A stretch of 64,000 nucleotides of DNA, from positions 1,736,001-1,800,000 of the forward strand of contig JAYXKI010000003.1 in the NCBI GenBank assembly GCA_037892935.1. Direction: 5' to 3'. The translations under genes and the position numbers were made by a program. Origin of the DNA: Phlebopus portentosus (taxonomy: Eukaryota > Basidiomycota > Agaricomycetes > Boletales > Boletinellaceae). The notes under the pieces were generated by a model. The model was not told the origin of the DNA. It worked only from the letters and a program-made list of their open reading frames with translations, and did no database searches. Of the stretch, positions 53,958-64,000 are shown piece by piece; position 1 is the first letter of the stretch; the number at the start of each line of letters is the position of its first letter.

Positions 53958-55910
53958 ATGCGTTTCCTGGACTGCCTCGTACTTCTGTCCCTATATCGAT
54001 GTATGTATCTTTACAGCAGATACAGAACGGGCGTCTATTGGGCTCAAGCCGTCTTTCCCGAGTATAGATTTAAACTCAGCGGGCGCTTATGGACTTGATA
54101 TAAGCTGTATCAACTTCGCTCAAGCATTGGCAAAACCCCCACTAAACGCCTGCTGCTTCATCCCATACAAGGCTATGACCATGAGCGCTGTAGGAAACTC
54201 ATCCAGCTCTTCAGGGCGAATCATCTCTGCACTTATCGGCAGGTGCGCCTCCTAAGTGACGTGATCTGACTGTTGTGTAAACATGCATATGACTCCCAGT
54301 AACGGGCGCTTACAGAGCGCTAGGTACTATGAGTACCAGCATCGTCAACAACGCTATGCAAGGCTTCTGTGAGTATATTGTTCGAGATTTATGTTGCCTC
54401 GATGTTAATTGGAAAACTACTGTATGCTTTCGGAAGTCTGCCAGGGCAAGATTCCCCGTCACAATATGGTTCTGCCTCGTCCACTGGATACAGCGGAGGA
54501 CACCCCGATGATTCGACACACACTAGCCAAGCAGTACGAGGTTCCCTACCGAAGAAAAATAACAACAGTGAAGCTGCAGACTACTCCGCTGGCATGAACA
54601 AGCCCTGCGCATTTCTCTTTATGCTAGTTATATGTGCTCTGGCCTTCATCCAGGTTATCTACATGATTGGTATGAGTATCGGGGGTCGACAGCCATCGTT
54701 CCTACAACCGATATCTCCAGACGAACGCGAAAGGTATCGCAACTCGGGGGTATACTGGGACTTTACTAGGAAACTGGAATGCCTTGACTCATATCACTCC
54801 CGTGAGTTTTTTGTCGGGAAGACATTTGGTGGTTGCTCGTGTTTGCACGCTTACGTTCGCTTCTTTCCTGTTTGTGAAAGGTAAATACACTGCCCAGCTG
54901 CAGAATGTACCTCATGATAGGAATTTCAGTCCTACGAGGGCGTGTCAATCCTTGCCAATAGAGATAAGCGGACATACTTTCGAGACTCCAGACCAGTGCA
55001 GACAAGTTGTATGTGCTTATATGTGACTGTAGATCTGGAGAAGGTTCCGACTGACGATGCTAAAGGGAGTGCATATGCACGGGTACTGGACAGTATATGA
55101 CCCGAGCGATTGCACAATTGAAGACGAGATCCAACGGTATCGCAAGTCTGGAATGTTCTGGGGTACTGCAGTGCCTGCAGAATATTGCCATTCTTTCGAC
55201 AAGCGTGAGCAGACATTTCAGTTCATGTACTTTCAGTTATGGTTTGCTGAAAGCCGCTATTATTCTATAGGTGAATACGAAGCTCCACTTCTCAACATCC
55301 CTCGTGGATATAACTGGAACAAAGCATGCCAGTATATGCCAGCTGTAATTCAGGACCAGCAGTTTGAGAGGCCAGATTCCTGTGAGCTTCGAGTGAGAAG
55401 TCGTAATTTGCTGGCTTCAGTTTCGAGTACTTACAAATATTCTTTCAAGAACTCTAACGTATACGGAAAGTGGGTTGTAAGTAACCAATTGGACTGCAAA
55501 CCCTACTGGGGCCCACTCCGAGATGTGGTACGCTCCATTTATCTCTTATGCATGCCAGCTTGATGAACAGACTCGTTTCTCAGGGTTGTCAAGCATCTGG
55601 TAAAAAGGTCTGATTTCTCTTCTTTCCTTGCAGCCTGCTCCTGACTGGTTTTTTTTCCCTTTCGATTCAGAGATACGAAGCGGAGCTGTGGAATCTCGTC
55701 GCAGGAGACGATTGGTACAAGATGTGCTCCAGTACTCCAGCGACATGGCACGGGATATACTATGAGCATCCGACGACTTGTGATAATAGAGGGCCGGTAA
55801 GTTCATTCTTTCTCAAGATTATCCCTCAACTCTTCTTGATTTAGAATCTTTTGGTATTATATTAGAGACGTGGTGGAATGATTGGAGTCTGGGATATTGA
55901 GAATTGCTAG
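53958..55910 (+). CDS. Membrane protein with repeated cysteine-containing ectodomain, unknown function
   Basis: I do not recognise the family. A likely start is the ATG at 53958 (MRFLDCLVLLSLYR). Early exons encode a Ser/Ala-rich region with CINFAQALAKPPLNACCF. The exon joins near 54240-54400 are uncertain, and two adjacent genes are possible. Later comes one clear transmembrane segment, PCAFLFMLVICALAFIQVIYM. After it, a unit recurs three times. Part A is Y-x-A-x-L-x-N followed by C-x3-P and F-E-x-P-x2-C, seen at about 54890-55000, 55273-55385 and 55674-55790. Part B is G-x-W-x-V with a later D-C (YWTVYDPSDC near 55088, KWVVSNQLDC near 55468, and VWDIENC at the C-terminus). The final exon 55866-55910 ends in the part-B motif, supporting this gene end. 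Confidence 0.65.
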
Positions 55911-56295
55911 ATGTGTTTCGGAAGATAAAGAGCTTGGTGGAAAAGTTGAGTTTCGTTGCTGAAGGTTCCTTGAGTGGAATGACCCGGTTGCTGCCAATAT
56001 ACAGAATTTCCGCAGCTCGAAACCGTGATGATGACATGAAGTCGAGATCGTCAGAGGATTAGACACTACGGGTAGATACAGTAGGGAACTTGATGAGTGC
56101 ATGACACGATAGCTCTTTCGCAGAAACGTATATTTATTGATAGTGTAGTTTTAACAAGAATGGTACTTACGACTTGAATCAAACCGCGGAAATTACTAGT
56201 GCTTTGACAAGTAAAGCCAAACTTCCCACGGTCAGGTTAAGTAGGGCTCTCAGCTCCTTCTCCTTCATCTCAACTCAACACTGTCTGCGGTGACC
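55911..56295. other. Intergenic upstream of SLA1
   Basis: About 385 bases lie between same-strand genes and should carry the SLA1 promoter. The 25 bases before the ATG are pyrimidine-rich (ctccttctccttcatctc near 56257-56274). No other feature was seen. Confidence 0.4.
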
Positions 56296-59200
56296 ATGGC
56301 CTCCGCGTCTCACTACCTCGGCGTGCTCAAGGCCATATATGACTACAGTGCAGACTCGGAAGAGGAGATCTCCGTCAAGGAGGACCAGATCCTCTTCCTC
56401 ATCGAGCGTACTGATGATGAGTATGTCTGCGGCGGAAACCCTGCACTTCTTATGTGAGATTTGATTTTGTCTATCTTTGATAGTTGGTGGAAGGTCAAGC
56501 CTCGAGATGGGGATGAGTCGAATGAGGGTGGGCTTGTCCCATCTGCTTACGTTGAACCTGTGAGTTTACAATCCCTTTAGGAGTTTGTGAATAATTCTGA
56601 GTGACGGTACGTATCATTTCGTTTCAGGCACCGCACAGGTCGGTGGTGAAGGCGTTATACGACTACGACGCAAGTGCTCCCGGAGAACTCTCCATCAAGG
56701 AGGACGATGTCCTCTTAGCATACGATGCCGAAGACGGTTGGCTGCTCGTACAAACCGAGAAGGATGGCGGGAAAGCCGGATTCGTGCCGGAGAACTACGT
56801 CGAGGTTATTACTTCCGCCCCTCTGTTCGAATGCTATTTCTTTCTGATGCTGTATGTTTGTAGGCTACTGGTGCTGAAGCATCTCGTGCAGAGGCAGAAC
56901 AGGAAGAGGAAGAGGAGGCACCTGCACCAGTTGCTCCTGTAATCATTGTCCCGCCTTCGGTGCGTTCATCACTAACTATTAGCAGTACTCCTATCGACAC
57001 TACTATGACTATCTCAGCCTCCCCGACCATCTGCTCCATATGTTGACCCGGCTGAGCTTGTTGCAGCATCGCATACAAAGGCTCAGCCGACCGACCACAT
57101 CAAGACGTGGTCCGTTTCCGAGGTCGACAAGAAGGGCAAGAAAAAGAAAGGAACGCTAGGAATCGGCAATGGCGCTATATTCTTCGCGAGCGAGGCGGAT
57201 AAGGTGCGTCCTTCCTTGGCATCCTGGTCAACAATGAACTAATGAACATATTACTTTGACAGACTCCTGTACAGAAATGGCCAACGACGGATGTCGAAAG
57301 CTCATATATGGAGAAGACCAAGCATGTGCACATCGAGATCGGTGGGGTAACGCCCATTCATCTTCACTTCAACGCCGGTGCAAAGGATTATGCGGAGGAG
57401 ATCATCGAGAAACTCGATAAATCCAAGGCAGCAGCTAAAGCGGCGTCGGCTACTTCTGCCGAGTCTCCGGTTGAGGAACAGCAGAAGGAAGAGGAGCCAT
57501 CAATAGCCAGACAAACATCGCCTAAACCGAAGAAGAACGGTGTTAGCGTGCATTTTGCACAACGTCCTCCGTCGATCATCTCCCCTCGTGAGCCTGACCC
57601 AGATAGTGAGCCCGAAGAAACTTATGTCGATACCCGTGTGCAAAGAGCTAAGGCAGACGATGGAAACGAGTGGTGCACTGTCCTATACGACTTCAATGCG
57701 GATGGTGACGATGAGTTGACAGTGCAGGAAGGCGATCGCTTGATCGTTTTGGAGAAAGATGGTGACGAATGGTGGAAAGTTCGTGATTCTTTGGGGCATG
57801 AGGGCGTCGTTCCTGCATCCTATGTTGAGCTTGATGAGACGGTAATAACCAGCTTTACATTTCTTTATGTTTGAATTGCTAATGACTAGTTTATCAGTCC
57901 GCCTCCACAAGCAAGGCGGTAAACGGATACGCTGCTGAGCAAGAAGCTGCTAGGGAAGCAGCTCAACGTGAGCAAGAAGAACGCGAACGCGAAAGTCAGG
58001 AAGCAGAGAGGCACCGGACAGAAGCAGAGCGCAAGGCCAAGCTAGCTGCCGAGGCTGCTGATGCGGAGCGTAAACGTAGGGAACGCGAGCGTGAACGAAA
58101 TTTTCAAGAAGAGGAAGAAAGGCGTAGACAAGAGAAAGAGGAGGAGGAGGAACGAAGGCGTTCTGCTCGTCAGAATCGCCCGTACGTATATTTTTCGGTT
58201 CAACAGCATATTCCATCTCGTGGTTCTAACGGTCGCTTGCTCCATAGTTCAAGTGCATCTGGAAGTCGTCTCAGGCCGTCTGAGGACCGAAGCAATGTAT
58301 CTCCTACGCGCGACAAAGCACGACCTTCTGGCGATAAACCTCGTGAGTGTCACGTCTTTTATGCGACCTAAGGAGAAGATGAAGTTCGCTCATGCTGTTC
58401 TTGGTTTTTATATGTAGGTTCTCATCCTAACCCAGATCGATTGCGTACTTGGCACGATCGTACGGGCCAGTTCAAGGTCGACGCGGAGTTCCTAGGGTTG
58501 TCCAATGGCAAACTGCGTCTGCACAAGACTAACGGCGTCGTCATCGAAGTTCCGACGGACAAAATGTCTCAGGAGGACTTGAAGTATATCGAACGATTGC
58601 AGAGCGGCAGTAAATCTTCATCTAGAGCACTTTCTCCAGGGAGTTCGGATGATGAGCCATTAGCGATGAGGCGGCGCTCCTTACAACCTGAGCCCAAGAA
58701 GCCTGTGCCGCCAAAGAAGGCGAAGAGCATCGATTGGTTTGAATTCTTCTTGAATGCGGGTTGTGATCTTGACGACTGCACACGATACGCTAACTCATTC
58801 GAGCGGGATAAGATTGACGACTCGGTTCTACCTGATATTACGGAGCAGACAATGCGTTCGCTCGGTCTACGGGAGGGAGATATCATAAGAGTCACGAAAG
58901 CTATCGCCCAGCGCAAACAGGGAAGCGGAAGCATCTCGGTACTTGAGGAGCAAATGAAGAAAGATGAAGAGCTTGCAAGGAAGTTACAAGAGGAAGAAAG
59001 TCGAAATACGCCGGGCAGGCAGTCAGCCTCTCCAGGCCTGTTCGCTGGTCCAGGAGGTATACTGAAGAATAACACACGCAGGGGCAGACCTCAGCCCAGC
59101 AAAAGCACGCCACCAACTACTGTTGATCTCCAGTCTATAACTACTGCGTCTCAGCAAATCAACCGTCTCGACAGTCCGGCGACAATGCGTGTAACGTCTC

Positions 59201-60522
59201 CTAGCAGCATAACTGGACCTCCAAGAGCTGCTTCTGCAGCCCCGATTGTTACCGGCTTTGATGACGACGCATGGACCAACAGGCCTAGTTCGACGCAGCC
59301 CCCGACGGGCAATGCACGGGCTCCCTCTGCTCCTCCTATTCAGACCCAACCTCCAGCTGCGCCCGCTCCCCCACCAGCACCGGCACCGCCAGCGGTCCCA
59401 GCGACTCAACCGCGTTCGGGAACGTCACAAACGCCGGCGAGTTCCACGGCAACGGGATCAAGCCTCGCGCGTACAACTGAATCCGATGTCTTTGAGCAAC
59501 TCGCGCGTCTGAGCGCTCTGAAGACTCGAAGCACGGCGGCGAGGAGCCCTCCTGCGGCTGCTTCAGCTCCTGTTTCCGCCGTATCGCCTCCTATCGTCTC
59601 TCCACCGACGAGCTTCCAAAGCAGCATGGGCATGGGATCGTCGCCTGTGCCGATGGGTACACTCCAATCTCATGTCACTGGCTTCCCAGCGCAGCAGCAG
59701 CAGCAGCAGCCGCAACAGCAGGCTGCACCTCGTGGACCATTTGCACCCGTCCCTGCGAACCAGGGCCTTCTAAATCCTCTCATCCCGACCACGACGGGCT
59801 TCAATAGCTTCGTTCCAACACGTCCTGCCAGCAATCCGCCTATGTTCAACGCCGCATCACCGCAGCCGTCCTTCCTCAATACCCAGCCCACAGGAATGCC
59901 CGGTACGTTGGGTATGCAGCCAACCGGCTTCCCTGGTGTCCAACCTACTGGGTTCACTGGTACTCTGAATGCACAACCAACAGGATTTGGAACTGGATTG
60001 CAGCCGCAGCCAACTGGCTTACCGAACACGGGTCCTTTGATGAGCCAGACGACCAGCTATCCTGGTGCTTTCGGATCTGGTCCCTTCTCCGGTGGAAGGA
60101 CGTTCGGGACTCTGCAACCCAGTAAGTTCAGCGCGTTGACTCCCAAGGTGCTGAGTGGCTGAATTCCTCTATCTTAGATGTCACTGGCTTCAATCCTAGG
60201 TTTGGACAAGCCACCTCTCCTCCGCCGCCGGTTCCTCCTATTCCACCCCTTCCTTCATTGCCAAGCAACAACGCGAATGCCAACAGCACTGCACCTGCGA
60301 ATGTCTTTGCTCAAATGAAATCAGGAACATTCGCGCAGGACAATGCACCACAGCCCTCTAGTGAGTTGAATCAACTCCTTCCTGGTAATTCCTTGTATCA
60401 TCTGACATGTTCGTTTTACACTTACAGACAAGTACGACGCTTTACGTCCGCAACCGACCGGTTGGGGTATGCAAGGGACGACGACTGGCTTTCCAAACGG
60501 ATTATCTGGACCATTTTACTAG
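56296..60522 (+). CDS. SLA1: SLA1 endocytic actin-regulating adaptor (three SH3 domains, SHD1, SHD2, TG repeats)
   Basis: Eleven or so exons from the ATG at 56296 to the TAG at 60522 encode about 1,200 residues. SH3-1: LKAIYDYSADSEEEISVKE ... DDWWKVKPRDG ... GLVPSAYVE. SH3-2: VKALYDYDASAPGELSIKE ... GFVPENYVE. A conserved TWSVSEVDKKGKKKKGTLG segment follows, then SH3-3: CTVLYDFNADGDDELTVQE ... DEWWKVRD ... VVPASYVE. Next are a Glu/Arg coiled coil, SHD1 (LRTWHDRTGQFKVDAEFLGL, NPF-cargo binding in yeast), and the SAM-like SHD2 (DWFEFFLNAGCDLDDCTRYA). The long Pro/Gln-rich tail has repeated QPTG units, resembling Prk1/Ark1 phosphorylation sites that disassemble the Pan1-Sla1-End3 coat. It acts at cortical actin patches. 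No defect was seen. Confidence 0.95.
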
Positions 60523-60751
60523 TTACGTTGCTGTATGCATATAATTTCCGTTTTCAATTCAGGAAACAATACCATTTTCTTGGAAAAGCGAATATGAACG
60601 TGATGATGATTGTGATTACAAAATGCGAAACCATTACGGATAAATATGTCCTTGACTAAACTCAAGTACGAAGGGGTATGGTAATCGACCTGCGGAGAAA
60701 GTAAAAAGGGAAATAGGTACCGGGAAACGTAATCTCCGTTACTGACATAAA

Positions 60752-63700
60752 TCACGAGCGCTCTAATATTCCCTGGAATTGTCCAACACGGACGAAATAG
60801 TCACGAAGATGCGATCGTACTTCTGAGGACAGGTCCCGTGCAACGAGCTCTGCCATTGCAGGGTAGATCGCAGGGAGGAACCTCCCGAACTGAAAGGAGT
60901 TAAGAAGACTGTCAACGGGATGCTCAGATTGGAGGAAGGGACGATACGAACCGCTTTGTCGGTGAGACCGCAGAAGCCTTGAACGATCTTCGCGATGACA
61001 GGCATCCACGCTGCGATATTCTTGGCCGAAGTGTCCATGCGAAGCTTGTTGAAGTCGGTGATGACGCCCAAACCAAGCCTGCGATATCTCATTCATCAGT
61101 TGTTATCTGAGCGAATGGGGTTTAGTCACTCACGGAAGGAATTTATCAGCCACTTGCGGTCTTAACGCCAAATGTTGCGGTCGAGGATCATAATACATTC
61201 GTGAAAGCACCGTAACAAGCGTGTCTGCGCTGCTTGTCTCTTGCTTGAGCAAGTTAGGAAGGTGCTTCATGAAGCCTGAAAGCAACGATTCTTAACATTG
61301 ATTAGCATGAGAGCAATAGATGATTTGACTGACCGACTTTCCACAAGGCTGTCCGCAACTCCTTATCCTCATTGAACATCCGTGCAAACTGATAGCTGTG
61401 ATCTAACACGCCCATCAATCGGAGAAGATGTTCGGGAGGTATTGTGTCGTAGACTTCGTTATTCTGAAGAAGCTCATTTGTTGTTTCGATGAGTAACAGC
61501 TGTAGGACACATTTGACAATGATCTGCTTGAAGATACGTCTTCGCTCCCCTGCCGATATCCGCACGCTCTTTCTGCTATCGCCATTTACCGACAGCGGGG
61601 CTGGAATAATCGCTTGACCGGTCTCCTGCATGTCAGAAGCTTCGGAAGAAGCTCCGTCAACCTCTCCTCGCAAATTTTCGTCGAACAATTGATGGGGTGT
61701 CGTTGTCCTGAACAATTTTATGAATGTCGTCACGACCCGTTCCCATCGTTCAGCGCTGAGTTTCTTGACATTCTTTTCGAGTAGCTGCTGAAGGCACGCT
61801 GTCCCTATTCGCGCCAGAGTGTCATTTTCTGGAGTAATTGTTAGCGAATCCCAGGGGGTAAATAATAAGCATATTCGATCACCTTGGCAAATGCAGACGC
61901 ATAGTAAATCGAGAAGTCCATCTAAAAACCGCTCCAAGGTCTCGAAGTAGAAAGTGTACAGATCAATCAAGTCTCGGAGCGCTTGAATCATCGTTGTTGA
62001 AAGCCATACACTCATATCTTCCTGCGTGGTCCATCGAGACAAATCGGACGAGCTCTTCAACACGGCAAATATAGGGAACAACAACTCTTGGCAGACGGTG
62101 TCCCAGAAGTCCACAGGAAAGGAAGATCCGTAAGTTTTGAGTGTAGTAAACAACGAGTCAAGTGCCCTTGATGACGGCATCAGTGAAGATCTTAGATAAG
62201 AGCGTAAGCACTCACAGTCGTCTGACTTCCAGGTCCTCAGCGTTCATTATAATATCGTAAAAGCTAAACAGAACGGGAAACCAATACTTGATCATTGCAT
62301 CGTCTAGCGGTGAAGTCTGGCCACCCTCCGGGGAAGCCGAAGGGCTCAACGCGCAATCAGGACAAGCAAGCATGGACGGAATAACGTCTCGCAGCATCGC
62401 GATAGCCAATAAGCTGATTTTCTGGAATTTACTGACTTTACAGAAATCGGTGATACAAACCGTAAGGTCTGCAAATGCACCATTTTGAACTATCGTCGCA
62501 AAGTGCTCTTTGTTGAGCCGAGTGACAATCTCGAATGCCGTATTAACGACACGCTCTGAAGAATCCATTGAGATAGGAATAGCTGTCATACCAGATATCT
62601 CTCACCTGTCAGGACCTTGGAGGCAGCGGAGAACACACTGAATAGTGTTCTCCAACCAGAGACGAAATTGTGTACTCGTGCTTGGATCATTTGCTGAAGA
62701 CATTGAAGCACCTTCAAACGGAACCGTCAGAACCAGTGCCGCAATAAATATGGAAATGGCATGTACAGACCATATCTCGGATATCCGGGTTGGTATTGTG
62801 GATCATCGTGTACTCAAATGGCTTCAGAAAGTCTTTTTGGAACTTGAAATGCGGTAACTCTTCCTTCTCAAGGAACCTCATGGCCAATTGCCGTAGGGCG
62901 TCCAAAGCGAAAACTCCGACGTGAGGGTTGTGATGGCAGCACACCTAAAAAAATTTAAACTATAAACAAGCACAGCACGCAATCCGACCTGATATTTGAC
63001 GAACCTGGTTGAAATGCTCGCCAATGATTTCCCAGAGGTTTGACCATTCGAGACGAATTCGATTCATGTTATAATATGAGATCTCTACCAACTTTTGAAG
63101 GCTGAATAATCGCGGATGTTCTGAGAGACCAGACGACTGTATCTCTTCCCATGACACAGCACTAAGCGCCCTTACAAACTCGACAATAGCAGTCTAAACA
63201 GTGCGTAAAAAAGAGAGAATGCAAGTGGATAGAATGAACACTTACTCCGGACAAATAATGGCTAAAAGAGAAAACCATGTCGGCTGCAACAGTGATGTGC
63301 GTGGACCGGCTTTCGTTTGCTAACTCCTCCGCAGGCATCTTTCTCACTTTCCTAATGCTTTGTTCAGCATCACGCAGGGGTTCGGAGACTGTAAAGCACT
63401 CACCCTCTGCTACGAGTGGTGTCCGGAAGATCTATCCCACTGCTTATGAGTTGCATCCTCTCAAGCTGACTGACGCACGAGAGAACCTCATGCCACGACC
63501 CGCGGAGATGATTGCCTTCAGAAATTGCAATGTCCAATAACGCCTTTATTGCCTCCATATTCTTCGTCTTCATCTCGCCAAGATTATTAAGAAACGTGAA
63601 TTTGGCAAGTGTGGTCACGAACGCATTGCGCTGAAGTTCCAGATCGAAAAAGCAGGCAATCCGAATGGCGCATTTGAACCCTTCCAAACACAGATCAACA

Positions 63701-64000
63701 ACTTCCAAGTCGTTCGTATCTGTAAGAGGTCCCGAGACGCCTGCAAGAAACGGGATCCAGGCAACCTCGAACATGGGCCTTACGTGAATGAAATGTGAAG
63801 CACTGAAGAATTGATCAGCTCCTTTCAATCCTCGCCTTTGTGAGCGCATCAAGGTCTTGAACAACGCCTAATGGAGTATGCGGTAATAAGAAACAGTTTA
63901 ATACGTTACGATCACATCGCATCTCACCTCGGTCTTGTTGGCCATCCCAAGAGATTGCATAACATATGCTTCTTTTTGCAAGTCTCGACCAACGCTTGCA
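60752..64000 (-). CDS. SEC7: SEC7-type ARF guanine-nucleotide exchange factor, C-terminal part (5' end beyond window)
   Basis: The stop lies at 60752, and the gene continues past the right edge, so about 900 C-terminal residues are visible. The catalytic Sec7 domain is not here. Conserved downstream domains are seen in order. First is [20 protein letters not shown], just after the expected Sec7 domain end. Then HDS1: [20 protein letters not shown] and [19 protein letters not shown] ... [18 protein letters not shown]. Then HDS2/HDS3: [59 protein letters not shown]. Last is a C-terminal HEAT-like region with [14 protein letters not shown] and [17 protein letters not shown]. Sec7/BIG proteins activate ARF1 at the trans-Golgi for vesicle coat recruitment. 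It is convergent with SLA1, 229 bases between stops. Many short introns occur. Confidence 0.93.

Noticed and set aside
1..64000. CRISPR arrays, integrated viruses, LTR retrotransposons or bacterial-type operons
   Set aside because: No spaced direct repeats, reverse transcriptase, integrase, capsid or polymerase motifs were seen, and gene structure is eukaryotic throughout.

Overview
This window is nuclear DNA of a filamentous basidiomycete, most likely an Agaricomycete. Genes are densely packed on both strands. Almost every gene is split by short GT-AG introns of about 50-70 bases, and the conserved genes are typical fungal ones (SEC22, KRE6/SKN1, SUP35, SLA1, MOB1, CDT1, OPY2, CAF16). There is no bacterial-type operon, CRISPR array or virus. 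Gene models were spliced by hand, so exon ends may be off by a base or two where a gene is called approximate.

Layout. 0-2 kb: 3' part of an unrecognised low-complexity protein. 2.7-7 kb: SEC22 (v-SNARE) and a KRE6/SKN1-type beta-glucan synthesis protein. 7.8-8.6 kb: ribosomal protein eS25 with a tandemly duplicated first exon. 10.2-12.4 kb: YTP1-like membrane protein. 12.4-14.7 kb: no gene seen. 14.7-16.6 kb: CDT1-like replication licensing factor. 16.9-18.7 kb: Gfo/Idh/MocA oxidoreductase. 19.3-27.9 kb: an M28 glutamate-carboxypeptidase-like protease, a secreted M24 prolidase-like protease and an amino-acid permease, all in one direction, which looks like a peptide-use neighbourhood. 28.4-38.2 kb: PP2C phosphatase, a small mitochondrial-looking protein, SIRT5-like sirtuin, FMC1-like LYR protein, a large UBA/zinc-binding/E2 protein and a PMP47-type peroxisomal carrier. 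38.65-38.9 kb: a 117-bp MITE followed by an intron-containing tRNA-Thr. 40.2-43.9 kb: divergent OPY2-like membrane anchor and CAF16-like ABC ATPase. 45.3-49.3 kb: a local family of small secreted cysteine-rich proteins, including one with five tetra-cysteine repeats separated by Kex2-like sites. 49.8-53.5 kb: MOB1 and SUP35/eRF3. 54-55.9 kb: an unrecognised membrane protein with a repeated ectodomain. 56.3-60.5 kb: SLA1. 60.75 kb to the right edge: C-terminal part of the ARF-GEF SEC7.

Two themes deserve attention. First, the tetra-cysteine family: three diverging copies, each with a conserved block about 225-270 bases upstream of its start codon, and one copy apparently decaying. I do not recognise the family. 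Second, several conserved genes (eS25, permease, M28 protease, the leftmost gene) carry single-base frame breaks, mostly in short homopolymers. An essential ribosomal protein is among them, so assembly error is the likeliest cause for most, although real decay cannot be excluded gene by gene.
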